A model generated the notes under the pieces. That model had not been told where the DNA came from, made no database searches, and was given only the letters and a program-made list of their open reading frames with translations. The position numbers and the translations under genes are program-made. From Bacteroidota bacterium (GTDB lineage: Bacteria > Bacteroidota > Bacteroidia > Bacteroidales > Paludibacteraceae), in assembly GCA_023391625.1 (NCBI GenBank), contig JAEWAN010000006.1, positions 747,606 to 811,605 on the forward strand: a stretch of DNA of 64,000 nt. The letters run 5' to 3'. Position 1 is the first letter of the stretch. Every line of letters begins with the position of its first letter. Shown in pieces: positions 54,946 to 63,830 of the stretch.

Positions 54946-55332
54946 GTGGTTTGCAGGAGGAATATAATAAAATGGAGTCTCATTTTGGCAGCCATTGTTG
55001 CTTTAGTATTGGTTTATAAATTATTCAATCCTGTAAATTCCCTTTATTTCCCGAAATGTCCGGTAAAGGTTCTGACTGGACTGGATTGCCCGGGATGCGG
55101 ATCGCAGCGAGCCATTCATTATTTGTTGAATCTGGATGTTGTACAGGCTTTTAAAATGAATGCCTTGCTTGTGTTGGCAATACCTTATGTGATAACCAAT
55201 TTTGTGTTTGATCTGGTAAAGGAACCCGGCCCGAAGCTGCAAAAATGGAGAAAGAGGCTGTTTGGAGAGAAGGCCATTTATTTTATTCTGATTGTCATTA
55301 CCGTATACACGGTGTTGAGAAATATATTATAA
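54946..55332 (+). CDS. DUF2752 membrane protein
   Basis: A 128-residue membrane protein with three helices. The family motif is CPVKVLTGLDCPGCGSQRAI (CxxCGxxRA, about 38-57). The start is GTG at 54946; an in-frame TAA at 54940 excludes anything much earlier. DUF2752 proteins are often beside CD225 proteins in Bacteroidetes, as here; what they do together is not known. Confidence 0.88.
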   Translation: MVCRRNIIKWSLILAAIVALVLVYKLFNPVNSLYFPKCPVKVLTGLDCPGCGSQRAIHYLLNLDVVQAFKMNALLVLAIPYVITNFVFDLVKEPGPKLQKWRKRLFGEKAIYFILIVITVYTVLRNIL

Positions 55333-55350
55333 AGAAAAAACGGAAAATAT

Positions 55351-56235
55351 ATGTCATACACATTAATTGATGGAAAAGCAATAGCCGATCAGGTAAAGGC
55401 GGAAATTGCTGAAGAAGTAAAACAAATGCTGGCTGAGGGAAAAAAACGTCCGCATTTAGCTGTGATTATTGTGGGTCACGATGGGGGTAGCGAAACCTAT
55501 GTTGCCCATAAAGTGAAATCATGTGAACAAGTAGGTTTTACTTCTACTAAAATTGCATTTGAAGATAGCATAACAGAAGATGAACTGTTGGCTAAAATAG
55601 ACGAACTGAATCAGGATAAAGATATTGACGGATTTATCGTACAGTTACCTCTTCCTAAACATATTTCGGAACAGAAAGTAATAGAAGCCATTGATTACCG
55701 GAAAGATGTGGACGGATTTCATCCTATTAATGTAGGACGTATGTCCATCGGGTTGCCGTGTTATGTTTCTGCTACTCCTTCAGGTATTATGGAACTGTTG
55801 AAACGTTATAATGTAGAAACTTCCGGAAAAAATTGTGTGGTGATAGGACGTAGTAACATTGTGGGGAAACCGGTAGCTATGCTTATGATGCAGAAAGCGT
55901 ATCCGGGAGATGCTACGGTGACTGTATGTCATAGCAGAACAAAAAATCTGAAAGAAATCTGTTTACAGGCAGACATCATCATTGCTGCATTGGGAGCTCC
56001 TGAATTTCTTACAGGTGAAATGGTGAAAGAAGGTGCGGTAGTTATTGATGTAGGTACTACTCGTGTACCTTCGGATAAAACAAAAAGCGGTTTCCGTTTA
56101 AGCGGAGATGTGAAATTTGATGAAGTGGCTTCTAAATGTTCTTATATTACTCCGGTGCCGGGTGGTGTAGGGCCGATGACTATTGTGTCCTTGCTGAAAA
56201 ATACTTTACTCGCAGCTAAAGGCGAAATTTATTAA
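55351..56235 (+). CDS. folD: Methylenetetrahydrofolate dehydrogenase/cyclohydrolase
   Basis: Interconverts 5,10-methylene-THF and 10-formyl-THF. The 294-residue protein has the catalytic Lys in SETYVAHKVKSCEQVGF, the DGFIVQLPLPKHI motif, CTPSGIMELL-like CSATPSGIMELL region (here Y-V-S-A-TPSG), the NADP loop VVIGRSNIVGKPVAML and the C-terminal TPVPGGVGPMTIVSLL. Intact and full length. The rsmE gene follows by 22 bp. Confidence 0.97.
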   Translation: MSYTLIDGKAIADQVKAEIAEEVKQMLAEGKKRPHLAVIIVGHDGGSETYVAHKVKSCEQVGFTSTKIAFEDSITEDELLAKIDELNQDKDIDGFIVQLPLPKHISEQKVIEAIDYRKDVDGFHPINVGRMSIGLPCYVSATPSGIMELLKRYNVETSGKNCVVIGRSNIVGKPVAMLMMQKAYPGDATVTVCHSRTKNLKEICLQADIIIAALGAPEFLTGEMVKEGAVVIDVGTTRVPSDKTKSGFRLSGDVKFDEVASKCSYITPVPGGVGPMTIVSLLKNTLLAAKGEIY

Positions 56236-56257
56236 TTGTTTTTTTAGAAAAGTAAAT

Positions 56258-56959
56258 ATGCCTGTTTTTTATGCTCCTGATATTTTGCAGCAAGCTGTTC
56301 TTCCGGAAGAAGAATCATTGCATGCAGTCAAGGTGCTACGTCTGAAAACAGGAGATGAAATATCTGTTGTGGACGGGATTGGCGGGTTTTATCGTGCCCG
56401 TATATCCCGTCCTCATATGAAACATTGTGAGGTTGAAATTATAGAACGTTTATCTGAAAAAGATAAACGAGATTATAGGCTGCATGTTGCGATAGCCCCC
56501 ACAAAAAATATAGACCGCCTGGAGTGGTTTATAGAAAAAGCAACGGAAATAGGAATTGACGAAATTACCCCCTTGCTGACGCATCATTCAGAACGAAAAA
56601 TAATTAAACCGGAGCGTTTGGAAAAAATTATCGTTTCAGCTTCAAAGCAATCATTAAAATCTTTTTTCCCGGTATTGAACCCTTTGACCTCTTTTTCCGA
56701 TCTGCTTAAGAAGCAGGCAGCGACACAGCGTTTTATAGCCCATTGTTATAATGGTGACAAGAAGCTGTTGCAACATGTTTGCAATAAAGGCGGAGAGGTG
56801 TTGATCCTGATAGGTCCGGAAGGCGATTTCAGTGAAGAGGAAGTGCAACAGGCTCTTGCCTCAGGATTTGTGCCGGTAACTCTGGGTGACAGTCGTTTGC
56901 GTACAGAAACAGCCGGTGTTGTGGCTGTAGCTACGGTACAGTTTGCGAATCAGCAATAA
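56258..56959 (+). CDS. rsmE: 16S rRNA (uracil1498-N3)-methyltransferase
   Basis: A 233-residue SPOUT methyltransferase. The N-terminal PUA-like part (HAVKVLRLKTGDEISVVDG) binds rRNA. The knot contains IGPEGDFSEEEV and the SAM-binding LGDSRLRTETAGVVAVA. It methylates U1498 in the decoding region. It is probably co-transcribed with folD. Confidence 0.96.
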   Translation: MPVFYAPDILQQAVLPEEESLHAVKVLRLKTGDEISVVDGIGGFYRARISRPHMKHCEVEIIERLSEKDKRDYRLHVAIAPTKNIDRLEWFIEKATEIGIDEITPLLTHHSERKIIKPERLEKIIVSASKQSLKSFFPVLNPLTSFSDLLKKQAATQRFIAHCYNGDKKLLQHVCNKGGEVLILIGPEGDFSEEEVQQALASGFVPVTLGDSRLRTETAGVVAVATVQFANQQ

Positions 56960-57055
56960 TTCTTCTCCTTTTCAGAAAAATCTTCTTTGAATAGGTAGTT
57001 TTCTACATTCTTCCTTTTTTACGGTTTTTTATGGATGTAATATCATTAAAATTAG

Positions 57056-57063
57056 TAATTTTG
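57056..57063 (+). promoter_or_regulatory. Candidate -7 element of the sigma54-type regulator operon
   Basis: TAATTTTG matches TAnnTTTG, 89 bp before the ATG at 57153. No convincing -33 partner. Confidence 0.45.
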
Positions 57064-57152
57064 TCAGATGTTTAATGACATAATTGCAGAATATTTTGTT
57101 CTGTTTAATAATATGATAAATCCTAACCCTTTTTATTTCTAAATTTGGAATT

Positions 57153-58427
57153 ATGCAAAATGCTGAGATACAAGCTGTAAAACAACGATTTGGAATTATA
57201 GGAAATTCCGAGTTGTTAAACAGGGCTATTGATATTGCTGTACAGGTGGCGCCGACCGATTTATCTGTTTTAATAACCGGAGAGAGTGGAGTCGGTAAGG
57301 AAAATTTTCCGCAGATAATACATCATTACAGTCATAGAAAACATGGGCCGTACATCGCAGTGAACTGTGGGGCGATACCGGAAGGAACAATTGATTCCGA
57401 ACTTTTTGGACACGAGAAAGGCTCATTTACTGGAGCTACGGCTGATCGTAAAGGTTATTTTGAGGTGGCTGACGGAGGAACTATTTTCCTGGATGAGGTG
57501 GGAGAATTGCCGCTTTCTACCCAGGTAAGGCTGTTGAGGGTACTTGAAACAGGTGAATTTATAAAGGTAGGTTCGTCTAAAACATTAAAAACGAATGTCC
57601 GGGTTGTTGCTGCCACCAATTTGAATATGCCGCAGGCTATTCGTGAAGGACGTTTTCGTGAGGATCTTTATTACAGATTAAATACAGTTCCTATTCTTAT
57701 ACCCCCGTTGCGTGATAGAAAAGATGATATTGTGTTGTTGTTCCGTAAATTTGCTGCAGATTTTGCAGAAAAATACAATATGCCTCCGGTACGTTTAACG
57801 GATGATGCAAAAAATCTCTTGACAAATTATTATTGGAATGGTAATATTCGTCAATTGAAAAATATTACAGAACAAATATCTGTAATAGAGCAGAAACGGG
57901 AAATAGATTCTTCTACTTTGAGGATTTATCTTCCTCAGGAAGATATGGAACGTTTGCCGGCACTACTTTCTTCCAAACATGATCAGAAAACCTTCAGCAA
58001 TGAAAGGGAAATTTTGTATCAGGTACTTTTTGATATGAAAAAAGATATGAATGACCTGAAAGCATTGGTTCATGATATCATTGGAGGTCAGCATGTAGAT
58101 GTGAAACGGGACGAAATTCATTACCCGGCTTCTATATTGAACCCTGATGAAACTTTGATCCCATCCCGGGGACAGATTGATTTTGTCCCGGAAAAAACGG
58201 TGGATAATGTAAAACCTTATGTAAATGAGGTGGAAAATTATCATGACGATGTGGAATATCAAGTTGTGGAGGAACAGCAGAAACCGATGACTTTACAGGA
58301 TATGGAGCGTCAGATGATTATTAAAACTCTGGAAAAACATCGAGGCAGGCGAAAAGCTGCAGCAGAAGAATTGCAGATATCGGAACGTACTTTATATCGT
58401 AAAATCAAAGAATACGGAATAGAATAA
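57153..58427 (+). CDS. Sigma54-type AAA+ activator without receiver domain
   Basis: A 424-residue enhancer-binding-like protein. It begins directly with the AAA+ domain: Walker A GESGVGKE (43-50), the sigma54-contact loop GSFTGA (90-95; consensus GAFTGA), Walker B TIFLDEVGE (about 110-118) and the second-region motif EDLYYRLNTVPI. A charged linker (about 275-375) leads to a C-terminal Fis-type helix-turn-helix (AAEELQISERTLYRKIKEYG). There is no receiver or other sensor domain. It heads the lptE-unknown-secG operon, an arrangement common in Bacteroidales. Whether it uses sigma54 is not shown here. Confidence 0.92.
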   Translation: MQNAEIQAVKQRFGIIGNSELLNRAIDIAVQVAPTDLSVLITGESGVGKENFPQIIHHYSHRKHGPYIAVNCGAIPEGTIDSELFGHEKGSFTGATADRKGYFEVADGGTIFLDEVGELPLSTQVRLLRVLETGEFIKVGSSKTLKTNVRVVAATNLNMPQAIREGRFREDLYYRLNTVPILIPPLRDRKDDIVLLFRKFAADFAEKYNMPPVRLTDDAKNLLTNYYWNGNIRQLKNITEQISVIEQKREIDSSTLRIYLPQEDMERLPALLSSKHDQKTFSNEREILYQVLFDMKKDMNDLKALVHDIIGGQHVDVKRDEIHYPASILNPDETLIPSRGQIDFVPEKTVDNVKPYVNEVENYHDDVEYQVVEEQQKPMTLQDMERQMIIKTLEKHRGRRKAAAEELQISERTLYRKIKEYGIE

Positions 58428-58456
58428 TCAGATATAATTTAATTTCATTAGTTAGT

Positions 58457-58972
58457 ATGAGAGGAATAAAAGTATTGACATTAACCTCTGCGTTAATGTT
58501 TTTTATGTTGGCTTCATGTACAGTGTCGTATAAATTCAATGGAGCCTCTATAGACTATAGTAAAATAAAAACGATTTCTATTGCAGATTTTCCCAATATG
58601 GCGGAACTGGTATATGCCCCCCTTTCTTCCATGTTTTCAGAAACTTTGAGAGATAAGTTCTCCCGTCAGACCCGGCTTCAACAAGTACGTAGTGGGGGAG
58701 ATATGGATATTGAAGGTGAAATTACCGGTTATGAAACCACTCCTCTTGCGGTGGCTGAAGACGGTTTTGCCGGTGAAACCAGAATTACCCTGACGGTGAA
58801 TATCCGCTACACAAATCGGAAAATGCCGGAAGATGATTTTGAAAAACGATACAGTGCTTCTCAGACTTTTGACAGTAATACAATGTTGTCTGATATAGAA
58901 TCAGAGTTGGTTCAAACCATGATTGATGATATTACAGACCAGATATTTAATGATACGGCAGCGAATTGGTAA
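58457..58972 (+). CDS. lptE: LptE-family LPS-assembly lipoprotein
   Basis: A 171-residue lipoprotein with lipobox LASC (Cys at about 21) and the Bacteroidetes LptE pattern: VSYKFNGASIDYSKIKTISI and the late strand-rich region VNIRYTNRK. LptE plugs the LptD barrel that delivers LPS to the outer leaflet. It lies 29 bp after the regulator gene. Confidence 0.88.
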   Translation: MRGIKVLTLTSALMFFMLASCTVSYKFNGASIDYSKIKTISIADFPNMAELVYAPLSSMFSETLRDKFSRQTRLQQVRSGGDMDIEGEITGYETTPLAVAEDGFAGETRITLTVNIRYTNRKMPEDDFEKRYSASQTFDSNTMLSDIESELVQTMIDDITDQIFNDTAANW

Positions 58973-58997
58973 CATTATTTTATCGTTGTAGTTTTTA

Positions 58998-59651
58998 ATG
59001 ACACATCAGGAACTTCTCCTTTTATTAAAGAACCCGGAGCAGGTGAGGCCGGAAAATATTGTAGACCTCAAAGAGTTGCAAGAGCAATATCCTTATTTTG
59101 TTCCTGCCCGGATGCTGTATCTGAAGGCTCTGCAAAAATCGGGTGATATTCATTTCGAAAGCATACTTTCTCAGGTGGCGATTTATAGTAATGACCGTAA
59201 ATGGCTTTATTATTTTATTTATCCTCAGGATGAACGGCCTGTCAATGGGGAGAGACGATTACGTGCGAAAGAGCGCTCTGGAGGATATTTTGATATGCTT
59301 GAAGCTGTTGAAACGGAAGGAGAAGATGTGAACTTGTCGTTAAAGCAGTTGGCTTTACGTCTGAAAGAAGCTCGTCTGCAGTTATTGCCGACGGAGCCGG
59401 TAAAGAGGAAAAATACTGTTGAAAATCAGGAATCTAATGAGCGGGATAAAGCTATTGGGGAAACAGAGCTTCCCCAAAAATATACGCTTGATAATTACGC
59501 TGATAAAGTAAAACAATTATTACAGGAAAAAGAGTACGTAAAAGCTCTGGATATATTGAAAGAATTAAATTTGAATAATCCGAAAAAAAGTATTTACTTT
59601 GCAGACCAAATTCGATTTATAGAGAAAATTATAGCAAACACAAAAAAATAG
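58998..59651 (+). CDS. Conserved helical protein of the secG operon, unknown function
   Basis: A 217-residue protein with no signal peptide. The N-terminus (LLLLLKNPEQVRPENIVDLKELQEQYPYF) and C-terminus (KALDILKELNLNNPKKSIYFADQIRFIEK) look helical, the latter like a single TPR. The middle is charged and low in complexity. Position between lptE and secG is conserved in related genomes to my recollection, hinting at an envelope or secretion link, but the function is not known. Confidence 0.8.
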   Translation: MTHQELLLLLKNPEQVRPENIVDLKELQEQYPYFVPARMLYLKALQKSGDIHFESILSQVAIYSNDRKWLYYFIYPQDERPVNGERRLRAKERSGGYFDMLEAVETEGEDVNLSLKQLALRLKEARLQLLPTEPVKRKNTVENQESNERDKAIGETELPQKYTLDNYADKVKQLLQEKEYVKALDILKELNLNNPKKSIYFADQIRFIEKIIANTKK

Positions 59652-59658
59652 ACATATT

Positions 59659-60003
59659 ATGTACATTCTTTTAACCATTTTAATTGTAATCGCAGCAGTT
59701 TTATTGACATTGTTGGTTTTGGTGCAAAATTCAAAAGGAGGTGGTCTCGCTGCTGGTTTTTCTTCTTCTAACCAGGTATTGGGCGTTCGTAAAACTACTG
59801 ACTTCTTGGAAAAGGCAACCTGGGGTTTAACCGCTTTTATTGTTGTCCTTTCTGTATTTGCAGCTAGCATGCATCCATATTCAGAAACTGGAAGTGGTGT
59901 GAAATCAGAAGTACAGCAACAATATCAGGAAAAAATGCAGGAAGTACCGGGTGCAGTAGTCCCTGGATTTGGTGAATTCTCAGAAGAAGAGGTAGCTGAA
60001 TAG
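59659..60003 (+). CDS. secG: Protein translocase subunit SecG
   Basis: A 114-residue SecG with two membrane helices (about 3-22 and 52-74) around the conserved LVQNSKGGGLAAGFSSSNQV loop, and a hydrophilic C-terminal tail. It is an accessory subunit of SecYEG that eases the SecA cycle. It is the last gene of the operon, 7 bp after the previous stop, with a strong terminator. Confidence 0.95.
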   Translation: MYILLTILIVIAAVLLTLLVLVQNSKGGGLAAGFSSSNQVLGVRKTTDFLEKATWGLTAFIVVLSVFAASMHPYSETGSGVKSEVQQQYQEKMQEVPGAVVPGFGEFSEEEVAE

Positions 60004-60025
60004 AAAAACAATAAAAAATAACAGG

Positions 60026-60062
60026 AGCGCATCAAAATATTATTGTTTTGATGCGCTTTTTG
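60026..60062 (+). terminator. Intrinsic terminator of the secG operon
   Basis: A 12-bp stem AGCGCATCAAAA / TTTTGATGCGCT (60026-60037 and 60046-60057) has an 8-nt loop and a T tail. Confidence 0.92.
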
Positions 60063-60118
60063 TTTGTAATAATGTATTATCTTGCATTTGTTTTTAATTT
60101 ATTTCAATTAATAAAGAA

Positions 60119-60754
60119 GTGCATTTTGTAGATATTATAGAATATCTGGGAGCTTTTGCTTTTGCTATAAGCGGCATACGTTTGGCTTCAGCGAAGAGCT
60201 TTGATTGGTTCGGAGCTTATGTAGTCGGATTAGTTACGGCCATAGGTGGAGGTACGCTTCGTGATGTCCTATTGGGAATAACTCCTTTCTGGATGTCTCA
60301 ACCGGGTTATTTAGTCGTTACGGCAGCCGCATTATTATGTGTTATTCTTTTTAGCCGATATCTTGTCCGTTTGAATAATACTTTTTTTATTTTTGATACT
60401 ATTGGACTGGGGCTTTTTGTCGTTGTAGGTATAGAACGTACCTTAATGGAAGGCTATACCTTCTGGGTGGCTATTACTATGGGCATGATAACCGGTTCGG
60501 CAGGAGGAATAGTGCGTGATATATTAATAAATGAAGTCCCTTTGATCTTTAGAAAAGACGTATATGCAATGGCATGTGTTGTAGGAGGAATAGTATTTTG
60601 GGTTTGCTCAAAAATAGGTTTGTCTAATATCTCCATTCAGCTTATTTCAGCTTTTGCCGTGATTTTAGTTCGTGTCTTGGCTGTGAAATTTCATATCAGT
60701 TTTCCTGTGTTAAGAGGAGATGAAAATGATCATCCGGATGAAATGTATAAATAG
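60119..60754 (+). CDS. TRIC/YadS-family cation channel-like protein
   Basis: A 211-residue membrane protein of the UPF0126 family, prokaryotic relatives of TRIC channels. It has seven hydrophobic helices in two repeated halves, each with the glycine motif: AIGGGTLRDVLLG (about 41-53) and GSAGGIVRDILINEVP (about 126-141). The start is GTG at 60119. Bacterial members are reported to conduct cations; substrate not known. Confidence 0.93.
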   Translation: MHFVDIIEYLGAFAFAISGIRLASAKSFDWFGAYVVGLVTAIGGGTLRDVLLGITPFWMSQPGYLVVTAAALLCVILFSRYLVRLNNTFFIFDTIGLGLFVVVGIERTLMEGYTFWVAITMGMITGSAGGIVRDILINEVPLIFRKDVYAMACVVGGIVFWVCSKIGLSNISIQLISAFAVILVRVLAVKFHISFPVLRGDENDHPDEMYK

Positions 60755-60798
60755 GGATAGTAAAGAAGAATTATTTTTATTTAAAATAGATTGTAATT

Positions 60799-61377
60799 AT
60801 GTTGCAAATTGATGATACGTTGATAAGTCTGGATCTCTTTGATCAGTGTTTTTTGTGCGATTTGTCTGCTTGTAAAGGAATCTGCTGTATTGAAGGCGAT
60901 GCCGGAGCACCTTTGGAAGAAGATGAAATTTCTGTGATAGAAGAGCTTCTGCCTGTTATCTGGGATGATCTTTCAGAATCGTCGAAAGAGCTAATACGCA
61001 AGCAAGGGGTATTTTATATTGATGAGGACGGAGAACCGGTGACGTCCATCGTAGATGGGCGTGAATGCGTGTTTACGTATACAGATGAAGATGGTATTTG
61101 TAAATGTGCTATTGAGAAAGCATATAGGGAAGGTAAAACTGATTTTTATAAACCGATATCCTGTCATTTGTATCCGGTGAGAGTTCAGAAATATCATGAT
61201 TTTTCAGCTGTGAATTATCATCGTTGGAATGTATGTAGCGGAGCTTGTGTATTGGGAGCAAAAAAACAACTTCCTGTATATAAATTTCTGAAAGAACCTT
61301 TGATACGGAAGTTTGGTGAAGCCTGGTATGAGCAAATGGAAATTGCGGCGATAGAACTGAAAGATATGCGCAGATAA
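60799..61377 (+). CDS. DUF3109 cysteine-rich protein
   Basis: A 192-residue cytosolic protein. Cysteines in CFLCDLSACKGICC (about 14-27) and later in CKCAIEKAYREGKTDFYKPISCHLYPVR and CSGAC follow the YkgJ-like pattern, suggesting a bound metal or Fe-S cluster. The family is annotated only as DUF3109; function unknown. It lies 44 bp after the TRIC-like gene. Confidence 0.9.
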   Translation: MLQIDDTLISLDLFDQCFLCDLSACKGICCIEGDAGAPLEEDEISVIEELLPVIWDDLSESSKELIRKQGVFYIDEDGEPVTSIVDGRECVFTYTDEDGICKCAIEKAYREGKTDFYKPISCHLYPVRVQKYHDFSAVNYHRWNVCSGACVLGAKKQLPVYKFLKEPLIRKFGEAWYEQMEIAAIELKDMRR

Positions 61378-61488
61378 CAGTAGATTTTGATAGCACATTA
61401 AAAGGATCCGTTTGTTAAAAATAGGTGCCTGTCTGCTTGGAAAACTAATATTCTGGTTGTCAAACGCTAGACATTCCAGGATTATTTT

Positions 61489-61496
61489 TATCTTTG
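61489..61496 (+). promoter_or_regulatory. Candidate -7 element of the CotH gene
   Basis: TATCTTTG lies 33 bp before the ATG; the -33 region has no TTTG at the right spacing. Confidence 0.5.
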
Positions 61497-61529
61497 TGAA
61501 TAACTTTAAATCATATCCATCTACTGCAA

Positions 61530-63503
61530 ATGAAAACACGTCTTTGTTATACCATTTGTTTCCTGTTTCTATTCTCTTTTTTGGGGAGTGTTTCTGTTCG
61601 TTCTCAATCCAAAGAACAGTTGACCAATCTTCCTACTTTTTACATAACCACGGATGATGGGCTCCCTATAACTTCAAAAACAACCTATAAAACCGGAGAT
61701 TTACTTGTTGTAAGTTCCGATCCTTCGGAAGAATTGTCTATTGGCATCAATATCCGTGGTCGGGGAAATTCCACGTGGGGACACAGCAAGAAGCCGTATC
61801 GTATGAAGCTGGATAAAAAAACGCAACTGTTGAATTTACCGGCTAAAGAAAAAGATTGGGTGTTGTTGGCGAATGCTTTGGATAATAGTTTGATTCGGAA
61901 TGCACTTGCATTCAAGATTGGTGAAATATTGGAGATGGAGACCAATCCTTCTGTCCGTTTCGTGGATATTTACCTGAATAATTCCTATGTGGGTAACTAT
62001 ATGGTGACAGATCAGGTTGAAGTAGGATCTGCGAACAGGGTACCTGTGGAAAAGCAGGAAAATTATTATGAAACGGGTTTGATGGTGACCGGTGGGTATT
62101 TGCTTGAAATAGACGGATTCCGGGATGGGAATCTGCTCCGGAATACAAAAGTACCTATTGTAGTGAAGTATCCTAAAGAAGATGAGATAAATACTGCTCA
62201 GTATAACTATATTCAAAATTTTATAACTGATTTTGAACTTCGTTTGTTTGGAACTAATTTCAAACACAATACGCTGGGATACCGTGCGAAAGTTGATACT
62301 GCTTCATTGGTGAATTGGTATATCGCATGTGAACTTACGGCAAACCGGGATGCTTTCTGGCAGACATACATTTATAAAAAACGGGGAATTGATAAACTCT
62401 TTTTCGGGCCATTGTGGGATTATGACCGTGTGGCTTTTCTAAGCAGTGATGTTACGAAATGGATGCGTGAAAGTGCTTATGAACCCCGGCAGTGGGTTGA
62501 GCAATTTTGGAGAGATGAATGGTTTCAGGAAGCAGTGTGGAAAAGATGGAGAGAACTTCTTGGTAAGGATATTTATCAGGAGTTAGCAGCTTATCTGGAT
62601 GATCTGGAGGTTTTGCTGGAAGAATCTTTTCAGGAGAATAATGAGCGTTGGAGTCTTTCTCATGACCTTGGATACAATGTTGCAGCTTTGAAATCTTTTC
62701 TGAAAGCACGAATTGATTTTATGACCACAGGTCTGTATATGCCGGGAGCTTTTGTTCCGGAAGAAAAATATTATAATATATCTAATGTTAAAACAGGAAC
62801 TTATCTGACTGCAGAAGAGTCTGCTTCCGGATTTGATAATGATTCTACTGTTTTGTGGGCACTGTTGTCTGATCAGGAAAATGAAAAACAACAGTGGTAT
62901 TTTGCTCCGGTATCAGATGGTTATTACCAAATTGTGAATAGAAGTACAGGGCGAGCTATCTGTAGCAATGGGCGGGGAGTTGCCGGGCATGGGAAAAAAT
63001 TGAAATTGGCTGATGTTAATAATAAAGATGATTACCAGTTGTGGAAAATTGCAGAGATTGAAATCTCCAGTGTGTTTGGGTTAGAGAATAAGGGATCTGG
63101 TTATGTTATGGCCAATTTAGGTGGACTTCCTGATAATGGAGCACGTGTTGTAGAGTGGAGTAACGATATTTATAATAATGTAAACCAGCAATGGAGTCTG
63201 AAAGCTACTAAGTTGCCTCCGACTACAGGTTTGTGTTCGGATTTAGAGCTTAATGATTTTAGTGTGTATCCGAATCCGGCACAAAATTATGCTTTCGCTC
63301 AAATATATCTTCAGACTCCGTCTGATGTCGTGCTTTCGATTGTGGATATGTCAGGAAAATTGCTTCATAAAGCTTCTTACTATTCTATATATGGAGACCA
63401 GACATTAGATTTGCCAGTCAGTGAACTTCGTTCCGGTGTTTATTTTGTGGTAGTGAATGTGGCGGGGGCAAAACCAATTACTCAGAAATTAATCGTATAT
63501 TAA
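61530..63503 (+). CDS. Secreted CotH-kinase-like protein with RICIN lectin and T9SS sorting domain
   Basis: A 657-residue secreted protein. A signal peptide (about 1-26) is followed by a CotH-type atypical protein-kinase-fold domain (about 40-400, with GRGNSTWGHSKKPYRMKL and GPLWDYDRVAF). Next comes a ricin-type beta-trefoil (about 415-565) with repeated QQW/YQLW motifs (KQQWYF, YQLWKI, NQQWSL). It ends in a type IX secretion sorting domain (from about 578, FSVYPNPAQNYAFA, to SGVYFVVV and QKLIVY). The T9SS would export and anchor it on the cell surface. CotH is known to phosphorylate spore-coat proteins; substrate here unknown. Confidence 0.93.
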   Translation: MKTRLCYTICFLFLFSFLGSVSVRSQSKEQLTNLPTFYITTDDGLPITSKTTYKTGDLLVVSSDPSEELSIGINIRGRGNSTWGHSKKPYRMKLDKKTQLLNLPAKEKDWVLLANALDNSLIRNALAFKIGEILEMETNPSVRFVDIYLNNSYVGNYMVTDQVEVGSANRVPVEKQENYYETGLMVTGGYLLEIDGFRDGNLLRNTKVPIVVKYPKEDEINTAQYNYIQNFITDFELRLFGTNFKHNTLGYRAKVDTASLVNWYIACELTANRDAFWQTYIYKKRGIDKLFFGPLWDYDRVAFLSSDVTKWMRESAYEPRQWVEQFWRDEWFQEAVWKRWRELLGKDIYQELAAYLDDLEVLLEESFQENNERWSLSHDLGYNVAALKSFLKARIDFMTTGLYMPGAFVPEEKYYNISNVKTGTYLTAEESASGFDNDSTVLWALLSDQENEKQQWYFAPVSDGYYQIVNRSTGRAICSNGRGVAGHGKKLKLADVNNKDDYQLWKIAEIEISSVFGLENKGSGYVMANLGGLPDNGARVVEWSNDIYNNVNQQWSLKATKLPPTTGLCSDLELNDFSVYPNPAQNYAFAQIYLQTPSDVVLSIVDMSGKLLHKASYYSIYGDQTLDLPVSELRSGVYFVVVNVAGAKPITQKLIVY

Positions 63504-63511
63504 TATTAGAT

Positions 63512-63572
63512 ACTTATTATTGATGGAATAAAAAAATAGTATTCTTTTTATTCCATCAATAATAAGTTTTTT
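63512..63572 (+). terminator. Strong intrinsic terminator after the CotH gene
   Basis: A perfect 23-bp inverted repeat (63512-63534 with 63545-63567; core TTATTGATGGAATAA) has a 10-nt loop and T6. It isolates the CotH gene from the promoters downstream. Confidence 0.93.
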
Positions 63573-63799
63573 AGTAAAAAAGGACGGTACAGTATAAGAG
63601 GGGATAGTCAATTTTTCGCTCATTCCTGATTTTGTTTTTCCCTTTTTTCTTAAGTAAATAAGCCAAATTCAGCAGTCATTGCTTTGCTTTCAGCGTTTGG
63701 TTTCAGGAGAGATAAAAAAAGAGCTATGGATAATTGGTTGGTAATAAGGGCGGTTGTAAAGAAGTTCCGTATTTAAGTCAAAAATAGTGATAAAAAAGT

Positions 63800-63830
63800 T
63801 TGTGTATAATAAAAAAAAACGTAATTTTGC
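63800..63830 (+). promoter_or_regulatory. Promoter P1 of the right-edge tandem pair
   Basis: TTTG at 63800-63803, 19 nt, then TAATTTTG at 63823-63830: exact Bacteroidetes consensus. It is followed by GCAACCGCTTTCGAAGGAGAG-like sequence (overlapping the end of the -7 element) that recurs after P2. The rest of the 497-bp gap 63504-64000 holds the terminator and no gene. Confidence 0.8.
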
